Source of the DNA: Argentina anserina
Taxonomy: Eukaryota > Streptophyta > Magnoliopsida > Rosales > Rosaceae
Assembly (NCBI RefSeq): GCF_933775445.1
Contig: NC_065876.1
Coordinates: 20,212,001 to 20,276,000, forward strand
Direction: 5' to 3'
DNA: 64,000 bases
Part shown: positions 10,960 through 25,718 of the stretch, one piece after another
How the letters are laid out: each line of letters starts with the position of its first letter
Numbering within the stretch: position 1 is the stretch's first letter
Position numbers and translations under genes: made by a program
Notes under the pieces: generated by a model
Told to the model about the DNA's origin: nothing
Seen by the model: only the letters and a program-made list of their open reading frames with translations
Databases searched by the model: none

Positions 10960-13010
10960 TATGTTAATAGACTTTGTAGTATAAGAGATTTTCTAATAAG
11001 GACCATCTTGTTGAGGATTAGTTGATGACTTTCCAATCAATTATTAATTAGACCTACTTTTCGACCATGTTTTTAAATCTCAACCTTTTATATTTTAGGT
11101 ATATATAAGTAGAGAAAATTTTCAATCAATTAAGTGATTATTAAGGTATCAAAGTAGAGAAAATTAGTTAACAGACTAATATGAGAACATAGTGTGACGT
11201 TCTTAATGTATATATGCCATATTCTTATGCTTTGTTACTTCTTATTTAGATGTTTTAGGTTCATATTTGTCATATGTATGTTCTAAGTAGAGCTATGCCA
11301 AAATTAGATGAATTGATAATGAAATTGTGCTCAGTGTTAGAAATCCTTATTGAGTTAGGATTCCTTACTAGACTAGGACTCTACTTTCCTATTTTCATTC
11401 TTTCATATTTTTTAATCGTCGATTTCTTTTCAGGAAAGACAGATCCTATTTGGACAAGGAGTAGTGATGTCGTGATGCATTCCTAGTGAGACAAGGAAAT
11501 CATGTCCGAGTTGTAAAAAGAGAAGAAGAGGCCGGCCTAACTATTACTAGATAGACAAGGAGAGATGTCATGCAGCCCCTTTGTGTTTTCCCTATTGGAT
11601 TTGGTTTCCTACATCAAGTTGGATTTGGAGTACATGAATCAAAGTCTATATCAAAAAAGATTTTAGCTTCCCAATCCAATTCTATCTCCTACAAGGGACG
11701 ACAAACCTATGTTTGTGACTCCTATATATAGAGGCTCGGCCTCACCATTCAAGCATCATCAACCTTGTGCACATACAAGCCAAAGCTCTACCGAATTTCA
11801 TACTCACCATTCCAAGAAATCCTAAAACCAATTCCACCATTCTTCACCATTATCCTTAGCCTTCAAGCACGCTTGTGAAGAGGTTCCATTCCCTTAAAAG
11901 GCCACGGCTATACCTTGTAGAATCGCTTGATTGATAAAGTGTAACCATGATTCTCTCTTTGATTAATTCGGTTTTGGTTTTCTTGTTCTTGGTTGTGTAT
12001 GCGATTGACTATTGTAATCTTGTTTTGATTTTGTCTATGAAATAGCTACTTGATTCAATTTATATAAAGATGTGATTTCATGCTTTGGTTTTATGAATTT
12101 TCTGTTTTGGTTGCTGCCGTGCCTTGTTCATGGAAGATTTCGATTCTTAAGTATTATGATTATACTTATAGCATGATATTTAGGTTGTTGGATTGAAGAC
12201 TTATGTTAAGAACACGTTTACTCTTTTATATGTAAGTTTCGAATTACATGGTTGTTGGTTAAGTAGGTGACATGCTTAATGAATTCAATGTGCATGGCTT
12301 TGGAATTACATAAGAAGATGAATATGTTAGATTTCGATTAGGACTGCTTGGTATTAATCGAATGTGTTAAGTGTCTATATGATTAGGATATTGCTTACAA
12401 CCCTAATTGCATGATCCAACCTTAAGTGTTCATAAGGAAGTCTCGACATGACTCTTAAAATGAGAGCTAGAACTTGTTTTCGGTTTCTTTGTATGAATTG
12501 TTTTGGTGATGTATTGTATGTTGATTGATTGATCACATGTATATATTAGTTTAGGTTTTATTTTCTGTTTTTATCTTTCAATCCGATCCTATATATATCA
12601 AACTCCTTTATATCTTTTATGAATTCGTGTTAAATATTTGTGATTCTATGCCCTGGTTGGATCCCCGGTTTGTGAACGATACCCTCTTGCTTTATACTAC
12701 TTACGATGCTTACAGGATTAAATATTGATGTCGAAGAATCGAGATTTATCACAGACCAAAATTGTCAAACATGAACCCTTCAAGTTCATAATAAATAAAT
12801 CACATTTATGAATGTCTTAACGATTTGCAAATTGGATGAAAATTTACAGGGATAATATACTCATATATATCTACAAATTAAACAGTTGAGATGTTAATAT
12901 GAGATCGAAAAGTGGGTCAATCATAGAGGTCATCAATTAGTCGTCAACAAGATAGTCCTCATTGAAAATGCTCCCTTTGTAGTATAGCAGTTCAATTTAA
13001 TTTCGTGTAC
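10960..13010. repeat. Old inverted-repeat (MITE-like) element split by family C copy 2
   Basis: The arm at about 10,965-11,110 contains ACCATCTTGTTGAGGATTAG, GACCTACTTTTCGACCATG and TTTAAATCTCAACC. The reverse complement of about 12,860-13,005 contains ACTATCTTGTTGACGACTAA, GACCCACTTTTCGATCTCAT and TTAACATCTCAACTG. The arms are colinear and diverged. The family C repeat lies between them, consistent with an LTR-type element landing in a fold-back element. I could not fix the outer ends or a target duplication. Confidence 0.6.
11193..12730 (+). mobile_element. Long LTR-like repeat, family C copy 2
   Basis: Starts TGTGACGTTCTTAATG like copy 1. It keeps the TATA-like CTATATATAGAGGCTC (about 11,720) and ends near CCCGGTTTGTGAACGATACC ... 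TATACTACTTACGATGC (12,660-12,712). The tail matches copy 3 on the opposite strand at 24,285-24,380 almost base for base. It lacks part of the middle segment of copy 1. It has no coding capacity. Probably a solo or decayed LTR; the right border is approximate. Confidence 0.6.
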
Positions 13011-13019
13011 CAACATTCC

Positions 13020-13967
13020 TTTCTATTCTCTTGTGCCTATAATTATTAATATATATATATATATATATTTTTTACTGGAAGAAAAAATGCTTTCAAATGC
13101 TGAGGTGTAAGACATGCCTCAAGTTGTTAAGTATGCCTTAAACTCATTTTATATCCATAAAAATGGTAGTACACAGCACCCGCTTAAGTTTGAACTTAAA
13201 TCCCAAATTTACAAAACCTGTTGAACCACTTGTGATTCATATCTTTCATATTCTCAAATAGAATAAGAAGCCATGTCCCAATAAATGACATTCAGGACAA
13301 ATACAATGGTGAAATAACAATAGAAGCACATGGTAGACCATGTCGAGACATGAGTTTAATAACAGATGAAGCTTTCTAATTAACAACAGAAAAAAGACCC
13401 ATAATCTACCCATAAACTTGAATGAAAGTTACAGTTATTCCACACAAACAAAAAGAGGATCACAAGAAAGGAGAGTGAACTAATTTGAAAGATGAATTGA
13501 AGCAAGTAAAGTGGGGAGAGAGTGGAAAGCTGTACATTTGGATCTTTTATTCGTTCAGTTTAAGTCCATTTACAGAAAAAGCTTTTATTCTATGTAGTAC
13601 TTAATCATTCTGATAACTCCAATGTCATATATGGTCTTTGAAGCTTCAATTAATGCAGCCTGGATACATTTTTACTTAATCATGTACAGAGATTTCATTA
13701 CTTCTTTCCTGTAATTTTTTACATCGTCATCAGATCCATAAGCAGTCAATACTTTGCATAAAGAGAATCATTACTCTACTAGGTCTTGCAGAAAAAAAAA
13801 TGAAAAACAAAAAGTTAAAGATTAAAAAACAGGTAAAGAAAACAGAAGAAGAGAGGATGAATAACTTTTGCTTATAGGCAATCACTGTAATCTTAAGGCA
13901 TGCTTCATGCAGGTTAGTAATCGAGGGATTTTCAGCCAACTTTCCTGTCACACTAAAATCACAACTC
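13020..13967. other. Unassigned sequence before the hAT element
   Basis: No gene recognised. It contains an (AT)n tract at about 13,050-13,068 and an A-rich region near 13,790-13,860. It is continuous with 17,499 onward if the hAT element is removed, so the pair formed one intergenic stretch before insertion. Confidence 0.4.
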
Positions 13968-13996
13968 CCTACAAGCAGGGGCGGATCTCATGTGTT

Positions 13997-14012
13997 GGGG
14001 GGGGGGGGGGGG
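13997..14012. repeat. G16 homopolymer near the hAT left end
   Basis: Sixteen G starting 22 bp inside the left terminal inverted repeat. The right end carries only TTGGGG at the comparable subterminal position, so the run is an expansion of a short G stretch. Confidence 0.85.
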
Positions 14013-14917
14013 AGAGACTCAAGCATCCCCAGCCAATAGGGGAAAAAAACACCCGGTATTTCTTTTCGATGTGTGTAGACTTAGCATCCACAAATTACCC
14101 TCAATTCTCCATTGTATTATAACATATACTGAATAATTAAAAAGAATAAACCCAAATAAGTGAAATCACCCAATTTCCCTATTCAGCTCTTCTTCTTCTT
14201 GAAGGACCCCGAGTCTTTGACCTCAAATCTTAAATCCCTAAAATCCCCAAACACAAATTTAACCAGTAATCTGACTTATCTCCACCTACATGGTCCTCTA
14301 GTCCTCCACCAGACCACCACTGTAGGAGCATGGCGCCGGCCTTCATCAACAATTTGATCTGGTGACTGACTGACTGGTGATGGTGAGTGTCTCTCACTCC
14401 CTCTCGTCTAGTCCCTCCTCATAACTTCGTAAGCTCACTAAATCCAACTTTTAGTTTGTAAAAATATTGAATTTTTCTAATTTTTTAATTTTATGGTGAT
14501 TCAAGATAGGAAATCTAGTAATTCATTACTTGATTTACTTCATTTTCCTAACAGAATTTACTTCCAGTTCCAGAGACCAGAATATAGAGAATCATCAATT
14601 CATCATCCAACATTCTAACAAACTGAACAACAGAGCAGGTAAGAAATTTTATTGATGTTTTCTTCTTAAAGTAATGTTTACTGATTTGAAATTAGTGTCC
14701 TTAGTGATGAAGATGTGCTTGTTTTATAACTGTAGTTATTTCATCTATTGTGAAAACTGAAAACTAGTATTGGCAGTAATGAGCATGATGTTGTGATATT
14801 GAACTGTTTCGAATTGTGCTATGTGCATTTATCAATTTGGTAGCTGTAATATATGTAGTTGTCTAATATATGCATTGGTATTCAATGATTATAGGTTATT
14901 AGTCTAAGATCTAAAAA

Positions 14918-17355
14918 ATGTCAGACCCTCTACTAAAATCGAAGCGATTAAAAGAAATTACTTCATGGTTTTCAAGGGATGTTGAGTCTGGAAGTTCCAA
15001 TTTGAATTCTACTCCTTCCATTACTTCTCCAAATTTTAATGATGAACCACAATCTTCAAGTCATTTTCCATTGCCCAACTCTCAACCTTTAGAGCCACCA
15101 AATAGGATTAATGCTCTTCAACGTGATCCTCGATTACGTTGTCCGATTTGGGAATGGCCAGTGGATGAGCAAGATAAAGTTCAAAAAGCCTACATTTCGT
15201 TGGGGCCTTTTCAACCTAAGGTGGTGTTTCCAATGACCAAATATGGGGGTCAACAACGGAAGTTTCAGTATTCTTGGTTCAAGACTTATCCATGGCTTGA
15301 GTACTCAATTGTTGTTGATAGAGCATTTTGCTTTCCTTGTTTTCTTTTTGACATTAAAGATTCTGGCCATCATGCATTTACTGTGGAAGGATTAAAAAAT
15401 TGGAACAAGGTTTATGCGGGTAATAATATGTTGATGAAGCATGTTGGAAGCATCACATCTTAACACATGGCTGCCATGCAAAAATGGGATTCGTTGAGGA
15501 ACTCAGATGACCATATTGAAAGAGTTCTTGAGACAAGGTCATTGAAGGACGTGGAAGACAATCGATTGAGGCTTACGACTTCAATAGAGAGTGTTAGATT
15601 GCTTGCTAATCAAGGAGCTCCTTTTAGAGCCATGATGAATCTAAAAACTCCTTGAATCGTGGATATTTTCAAGAAATAATAAAATCCTTTTCAAAGATGA
15701 GTGTGGATATTGAGAGAGTTGTCTTAGAAAATGCCCCTGCAAATGCCAAGTACACTAGTCCCTTAATTCAAAAGCAAATCCTCAATATCCTTGGTAACAA
15801 AGTAAGGGGCAAGATCCGAGATGAAGTTGGGAACTCCAAATATTGTATTCTTGTTGATGAAGCTATAGACATGTCCGGTAAGGAGCAAATGGCAATCATT
15901 TTGAGATTTGTTGATTATTAAGGCTTGTTTCGAGAACGATTTTTTATAATTGTGAGTGTTCCCAATACTACCTCACAAACCCTTAAAAATGAGATCTCAA
16001 AAGTGTTTACTATGTACAATCTTCAAGTGAAATACATTAGAGGTCAAGGATATGATGGTGCTAGTAATATGAGGGGAATTTATAATGGGTTACAAGCATT
16101 GTTTCTTGAAGAGTGTCCTTATGCATATTTTGTGCATTGTTTTGCTCACCATTTGCAGTTGGTATTAAATGCTACAGCTCAAGGGGTTAAAGAAATTTGG
16201 CAATTCTTTCAAACTTTGAGCTTAATTGTGAATTTTGTTGATTCTTTTGCTAAGAGGCATTCAACATTGAAAGATGTGAGAATAGAGGAAATTGCTAATT
16301 TGGTTGCTTGTGGGGAACTTCAAACAGGCAGTGGTGCTAACCAAATTTGTACTTTGCAACGAGCATGTCCTACTTGGTGGAGCTCACATTTCCGTTCTAT
16401 CAGGAGTTTAATTGAACTGTTTAGCTCAGTAAAGAAAACTCTTAATGATATGATTGATCAAGGAAATGGAGGACAAGCTAAAGCTATTCTTGGAGCTTTG
16501 AGGTCTTTTGAGTTTGTGTTCTGTTTGCTTCTAATGAACAAAGTAATGAAAGTTACTGATTTTCTTTGTCAGACATTGCAGCGGAAATCTCTAGACTTTG
16601 TGCAGGCTATGAGTTTTGTTGGACTTACAAATTCACTTCTTCAAGAAATGAGAGAAGAAGGTTGGGAGGATTTGGTAGGAGAAGTGAAATCTTTCTGTGA
16701 AAAACATGATCTTGATATGCCTGATTTGAGTGCTCGATACAAATCTGGTACATGTCGTGATTGCCAACAAAGGAATTTCATTTCAATTGAACATCATTAC
16801 CATATAGATGTGTTCAATGTTTGGATTGATCTTCAGCTGAGTGAATTGAATAGAATATTCTCAGACCAAGCATCAGAACTCCTTATTCTTAGTTCAACCT
16901 TAGATCCTCGGGATAACTTCATGAGTTTTAAAGCTGAAGATGTTTGCAATCTTGCCAAGAAGTTTTATTCTGAAGATTTTGATGATGGTGAAATGTTTAC
17001 TCTTCAATCAGAGTGTGCATATTATGAGAAAGATTCAAGTGATCCAAAGTTCCAGAAATTAGAATCCATTGGTGATTTGTGCCACACTTTGGTTCTAACA
17101 AGGAAGTCTGAATTTTTTCCTATGCTTTATAGATTGATTTATTTAGTTTTGACTATTCATGTTTCTACGGCAACAACTGAAAGGGCATCAGCTATGAACA
17201 TCATCAAGAATAAACTTAGAAATAAGATGGGAGATGAGTTTCTTGGTGATTGTATGGTCCTTCATATTGAGAAAGAGTATGCTGAGTCTATAGGTAATGA
17301 TGAGGTGATAAGAGAGTTTGAGGAACTATCGACTCGTAGAGTTAAATTTAGATAA
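14918..17355 (+). pseudogene. hAT transposase (TTF/ZMYM1-like, DUF4371), broken
   Basis: The reading frame starts MSDPLLKSKRLKEITSWF. An N-terminal TTF-type zinc finger region follows (RCPIWEWPV ... FCFPCFLF), then the DUF4371 catalytic region with an acidic residue in ILVDEAIDMSGKEQM and another in GQGYDGASNM. Next come HCFAHHLQLVL and the hAT C-terminal dimerisation domain (HVSTATTERASAMNIIKNKLRN, which holds the expected Glu). It resembles plant zinc finger MYM-type protein 1-like transposases in full length, about 810 codons. Three lesions stop expression. A TAA lies at 15,461-15,463. One base is missing near 15,629, where the conserved RGHDES motif shifts frame. A second TAA lies at 15,919-15,921. 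Everything from 15,922 to 17,355 is open. Confidence 0.93.
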
Positions 17356-17498
17356 TTTAACTTTTTTGTCGTATCCATTTTTATTTCAATTAATAAAATT
17401 ATTTGGCACTATCGATATTTTCACAATTTTATTCTTCTTTGGTTTAAAATTTCAAGCATCCCCAATTTAGTCATCCTGGATCCGTCACTGCCTACAAG

Positions 17499-18403
17499 CT
17501 CAGCAACCATGCCAATGGCCAGATACAATACAGAGAGGATTACCATAAGAGCTGAATGCCTATATAGTCATGTATCACAGTACCTGCCATATATATCCTC
17601 AATATCCAGATATCCTTAATAACCGAAGGAACTTTTCATAACGTGTTTCCTAAGCGTTGCTCAAAACCTCCATTCAGATCATAATTGTTGTATGCAAGTA
17701 AAAAGCGCTTGCCTAAATCCTCGGACAAATTAAGCAGCTGATTCTTGTAAACTCGTTAACCCTTATGCCACAAAACAGAAATCTAGAGACACAACATCAG
17801 CTTACGGTTCCAAGTGATGGCAACCTCATTGGAGCACCCACACCAGGTCGTGTGCAATGGAGGTCTTCAACGGGGAGCATTCCTATACTCTTTCTCAACT
17901 TTCTTCCTCTCTTTTCTCTATGCTTGTATTTTATTTGCACACAAGGGATATCACAAGCCAAAGGCATATCAATTGTACTATGCTTGAAGTGAGATCGGAA
18001 TGTTATTGCTCGACCGCCTTTACTTAAGCTCAGTTCATTTGCTGTAATGCCCCAATCCTTGATCTAAGCTCATCTTTAATATCAAAACAGTTCTCGGATC
18101 TAAAGATGCGCATTAATCGCATCCTGTCTTGACCAATTTTGTGTTGTGTTCCGGTGTGTGCGTTTTACTCAAAACAGTTCTGAACGCACGCCATTATGGA
18201 ACAGAGTAAACGCATTTTTGTGTATTCTCAGCATGTTTAAAATGGTTACATCCCTTGCATTTTAAACCAACACAAAAGAAAGGAAAAAGGTTCACAAATC
18301 AATGATGCCAATTTAAGATCCATGCACGGATCTATTATTTTCCCACATGATCAAAAAGTCAAGTGCAGGTACGGCTACTGAGGAAAGAACCATTCAACAA
18401 CAA
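17499..18403. other. Unassigned, downstream of NDUFS8
   Basis: No gene recognised. The last few hundred bases probably hold the NDUFS8 3' UTR (minus strand). A 75-residue plus-strand frame at 17,765-17,992 has a hydrophobic end but no family resemblance that I can support. Confidence 0.4.
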
Positions 18404-21610
<3,207 letters not shown>

Positions 21611-21730
21611 TGCCGACGATGGGCTGAGTCGGTGGGTTCTTGTAGTTCTCTCTCTCCCCTTCCTTCGATTTGGGGCGATCGACCCTGAAATGCAAATTGT
21701 TTTTCCTTCTGCTAAAAAATAAACCCCCAA

Positions 21731-21746
21731 AGCTGACACGTCAGCT
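21731..21746. promoter_or_regulatory. ACGT-core inverted repeat upstream of NDUFS8
   Basis: AGCTGACACGTCAGCT is a 7-bp inverted repeat with a 2-bp spacer around a CACGTCA core, the type of site bound by plant bZIP factors. It lies about 120 bp upstream of the NDUFS8 start codon, in the likely promoter or 5' UTR. Binding is inferred from the motif only. Confidence 0.4.
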
Positions 21747-22151
21747 ATGCCCATGGCCCTAATTTCTACAAGTATACTTTGGAGAATTTTATAATTTATT
21801 TTTTTATTATATTTTCTTTAGCGTACACTCATATATAAAACTTTGAAGAATTACGATTTATGGTTATTTTTTTGTTTTCTTTACAATGAGCGAAAAATTT
21901 ATTGATGTATAAATGTTAATATACTGATGATGAGGGTTATATGTTTCAGTAAGATTGAAATGTGAAAACGCAAGACATGTCTCGTACCGTCTTAATTTAA
22001 AGAGTGAGATAAGACATGTGAATGGACTGATGTAAGGACTAGCATGGTGGTATGGACAATCTTGCCTTGTGCATGATTTTGTAACGTAATTTCATACAAG
22101 AGTTTTTGTAGTTCACGTTGCAGAATGGTTAAATGAATTGTCCACGTATAT
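21747..22151. other. Intergenic sequence; nothing recognised
   Basis: AT-rich spacer between the NDUFS8 promoter and the Mutator-like MITE. No open frame or repeat stands out. Confidence 0.4.
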
Positions 22152-22161
22152 GAATAAAAGA

Positions 22162-22711
22162 TATGCAAATTTACTGATCACCCAAACTTTGCTCACCCCA
22201 TGCCCACTTCTTAAATATGTGTCATGTGTCATTTTCTTTACTTTGTCTAACCATGGTTAAGATAAAAATTAACAATACAATTGATTTTTTTTTTCATTTA
22301 AACCTGAACACTGTTTTAAAAGTATTATGTCTGGGTTTTTTCCTTTTCAATATTTTTATGGAGTAAATTTGGCTCCAATTCTTTTGTAATAGTGTTCTAA
22401 ATCATACTACTTCTGGTATCACACCTTTGCACTTTAGTTGGTCTTACTGCAAGAGAAAAAAAATGAGGAAGAAATATGGTGTGAAGTGAAGCAATTATTG
22501 TATATAGGGGTGGTAATAGGATTCTATTTTATTAATTAATGTGATTTAAACTTAAACACATTTAAGAAATTGAAATTTGTTGTTATAAATTGAAATTTGT
22601 TGTTATAAATTTATATTATGGTTAAATCATAGTTAAATAAGATGACACATGACACATTTAGAAGTTGGACATATGGTGGGCAAAGTTTGAGTGGTCGGCA
22701 AATTTGCATGC
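22162..22711. mobile_element. Mutator-like MITE with about 90-bp inverted repeats
   Basis: The left end (ATGCAAATTTACTGATCACC, then AAACTTTGCTCACC ... GTGTCATGTGTCA) matches the reverse complement of the right end (ATGCAAATTTGCCGACCACT, then AAACTTTGCCCACC ... GTGTCATGTGTCA). A 10-bp direct repeat GAATAAAAGA flanks it exactly (22,152-22,161 and 22,712-22,721). Long inverted repeats with a 9-10 bp duplication are typical of Mutator-like elements. The interior is AT-rich with a 21-bp tandem duplication (AAATTGAAATTTGTTGTTAT, about 22,570-22,610). It is non-autonomous. Confidence 0.8.
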
Positions 22712-22721
22712 GAATAAAAGA

Positions 22722-23294
22722 GGCAGAAAGATCCAAATTGATTGTTTTTCTCTCTTTCTTATGGTTCAGCTAAGTGTTCAGTTAATTACGTGGGATACCG
22801 TTGACAACAATATGATGTCAAGATAGTGTTACATAATTAACACTCAAACCCCATTTACCGCAAAAAACTAAACCCTCTCTCTTTCAAATTACAAACATAT
22901 TAAGCACTAGTCTAACAAGAAACTAAACCGCCTAGGTGCCCGTCTAGAATTTACCAAGTCTTTCTAGGCGTCCGACTAGAACTCATTGAACCGATTAATT
23001 AGGCGTCTGCCTATGATCCGCCTAGCTTCTCTTGGAGCCCGCCTAGAGCAGTTGGCTTTTTTATGAAGTTCTTCTCCTTCTTCCCCATTCTCTCTAGTTT
23101 CACAAAATTATTGTTCATTGGAGCAGAATGTGAAGTTTCTCATTTTTGGTTCTGAAATGATAGACTTTTTTTTTTTTTTGAGAAAACTGAAATGAGAGAC
23201 TTGTGCGTGTTGCATCTTTAATAATCGGCTAATTGCCAATTTCACATCAACCATCACATATAAGCGAGCATACCCTAAGAATTGTATGTATAAT
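22722..23294. other. Intergenic sequence with a CCTAGGCG-type repeat fragment
   Basis: 22,917-23,055 holds repeated CCTAG/TAGGCG blocks (AACCGCCTAGGTGCCCG, ATTAATTAGGCGTCTGCC, CCGCCTAGAGCAG). They resemble the interior of the hAT-type element at 43,733-44,175, so it is probably a degraded relative. A T13 tract is at about 23,166-23,179. No gene seen. Confidence 0.45.
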
Positions 23295-23990
23295 TAGAGG
23301 TGACAAACGGGCCGGGCCGGGTCGGGACAGCCGGACCCATTTTAAGCGGGTCAAAACCGTGTTTGTGATGTGCTCGAGCCGGTCCATTTATTTTTCGTGT
23401 CGGGCTCAAGCCAGCCCATTTTCTTAAACATCAAGTCCGGCCCGACCCACGGCCCAAGCTTATGTCGGGCCGGGCTCAGGCCTGTGTCGGGCCAAGAAGC
23501 AAGCCGGCCCATTAACATTATATCACACAATTAGAATAAAAAATATTATGTAATTAGAATATTTGTTTTATATAACTATTTATAATAGTAAAATAAATAA
23601 ACTACTATAACATATTTCATAATCTTATTTGTAAAATATTACATATGTCAAAACAATAGCGTTTTCTTCACTACTTTGATTATATTTGTGAAATATTGTA
23701 GTTAAAATAATGAAATAATCAAAAGATATTAATTTAAAAATTCTAATATTCAAGTCTAATAGTGATAATTGTTTAATTATTTATATAAATAATATAAAAT
23801 TATGTGTTTAACGGGCCGGCCCATGAAATTATCGTGTTTGGGCCGTGCCGGGCTCAAAACGGACTCGGGCCAGGCCGGGCCTATGGGCAAATATATCTTG
23901 ACCCAGCTTGACCCATTATAATAATGAACTCGGGCAGGGCCGACTTTTAACGTGCTGAGCTTGGGCTTTTCGGCCAATTTGCCACCTCTA
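23295..23990. mobile_element. hAT-like non-autonomous element with GC-rich ends
   Basis: The left end TAGAGGTGACAAACGGG pairs with the right end, which reads TAGAGGTGGCAAATTGG when reverse-complemented. A 7-bp direct repeat GTATAAT abuts both ends (23,288-23,294 and 23,991-23,997), close to the 8 bp expected for hAT. Roughly 200 bp at each end is rich in GGGCCGG/CCGGCCC blocks, while the middle (23,510-23,800) is very AT-rich. There is no coding capacity. Confidence 0.7.
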
Positions 23991-24255
23991 GTATAATATA
24001 TTGAATATTTAATTTGGAGAAATTGATTAATTAATGAACCTGTTTCAAAGAGCATGTATCATGTAATAGACTTCAGGCTTTACACAATTGTCAATACAAA
24101 ATGTAAAAACATCAACCAAAGCGTGCATCTCCTTAACGAAATAAATCTCCATACATCTTCTTAACAATGTTACCTACACCAAAAACAAGATCTTCAACAT
24201 GTCATGCACCAAATTCGATGTCTCTTAACGTCCTTCAATCATAGTAATGCTAGCT

Positions 24256-25718
24256 GATCGGTTCGATTACTCGACATCAATATTAACCATGTAAGTATCG
24301 TTAGTAGTATAAAGCAAGAGGGTATCGTTCACAAACCGGAAATCCAACCAGGGTAAAGAATCACAAATATTTAACAACGAATTCATAAGAGTTTAAAAGA
24401 TTTAATATATATTTCAGATCAAACAGAAATTAAACCTAAAATAATATATACATGTGATCAACCAACCAACACATAAGCAATCACCAACAAATCACATAAG
24501 AACAAAGGAAACGAAATATAATCTCAATTAAGTTCATGTCGTAGGGTTCCTTATACATCCTAGAATCGGTTATGTAGTTAACTTCCTCCCAAGGTTCTTA
24601 ACTCAATGACACTTTAATAGATTCGAACTCAGCCCCAGCCTCATTCGAAATCTAACATACTAACCCATCATGCAACCCCAGTCACATAAAGAAATTAACA
24701 TATTCAAAGGCACAAGTCTAACCGAACCTAGGCAATAATCGGTGAAGGTGACAAAGAATAACAATTAATCAACTCCCAAGTATCAAAATCGTTTATAACT
24801 TTGGATTATTACACATGCAACGTCAACTTCTGGGTATCAATCACACACATAAGTAAGAACACACCGAAAATCCTTTAAATAAATAAACAGAAACTCATGG
24901 CATAAAACCTAAAATTATTGAATAAAAATCGAAAAAATTAATTCATCATGTCATTCGAAAGTTACAAATATCTTATAGACACGAATAAAAATAACTTTAA
25001 CAATAAACATAAATCATCCAAGAACAAGAACATAAAAACCCGAAAACTAAACATGAAATCATAAAGTTACACTTTATATTCACCTCCCAAGGTTCCTTAC
25101 AAAGGTAGCACGAAATCTTCAAGAGTATGGTATCCTAGGCTCCCAAGCTTTGGACATAAAATATGGTGAATGGTGGTGAATTTGGATTCTATGGTTCTTG
25201 GTGAATGAAAGTGTTTGGACAAAGCTTTGGCTATACTTGTGTTCAAGGTTGATGATCTTTTCTATGGAAATGAAGTGTTATATATAGAGGAAAAACCAAA
25301 GGGAGGCCGGCCACAAAGTCCATAAAGGTGAAACCAAATTGGTTTAGGTTTCTTAGATTTTCTCAATTCGGCATATCTGACATTTGTACCTTGTTATCGC
25401 CATAACTTTCGCTAGAAAATAACTATTAAGGTGATTCCAATTGCATTTGAAAATATACTTTCGTAGATTTTCATCCATATATCTTATACATTGTCTGAAT
25501 CATTGTGAACTATTCAGGGGAGCCCGTCAAAGTTGTATGATCTGCACTGGCAGAATTCTTATTCTGATAAGGATTGGACATTAATTGCATATCTTCTTCC
25601 TCCTTTAATGCTGATTTGTTTTGCACGAATTTCCTCTTTTGAATTAGGGAGGCAGCAAGAATCTTAATTGTTGCAGCCTTATGTGATTTTTTTCTTACCT
25701 CTTCTCATTTATTTGTTT
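24256..25718 (-). mobile_element. Long LTR-like repeat, family C copy 3 (reverse)
   Basis: The reverse complement matches the family C tail (GGTTTGTGAACGATACCCTC) and the middle part of copy 1 (GCTGCAACAATTAAGA, GGAGGAAGAAGATATGCAAT, ACTTTGACGGGCTC). The 5' part beginning TGTGACG is missing. In reverse-strand order the truncated end is fused to the copia fragment at about 25,700, within the copia linker frame. No coding capacity. Confidence 0.6.

Larger units (their letters stand above)
13976..17490 (+). mobile_element. hAT transposon, full length, inactive
   Basis: Flanked by a perfect 8-bp direct repeat CCTACAAG (13,968-13,975 and 17,491-17,498), the target duplication length of hAT elements. 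The left end reads CAGGGGCGGATC. The right end, reverse-complemented, reads CAGTGACGGATCCAGGATG. Subterminal sequences also mirror each other (CAAGCATCCCCAGCC on the left against TTGGGGATGCTTGAA in the reverse complement of the right). The 3,515-bp element carries one transposase gene in plus orientation with a 5' leader that probably contains an intron (donor-like CAGGTAAGAA near 14,637, acceptor-like TTATAG near 14,893). Exact target duplications and mostly preserved coding sequence suggest fairly recent insertion followed by decay. Confidence 0.95.

Noticed and set aside
17765..17992. 75-residue frame with hydrophobic C-terminus
   Set aside because: No start context, homology or neighbouring exons; probably chance in the NDUFS8 downstream flank.
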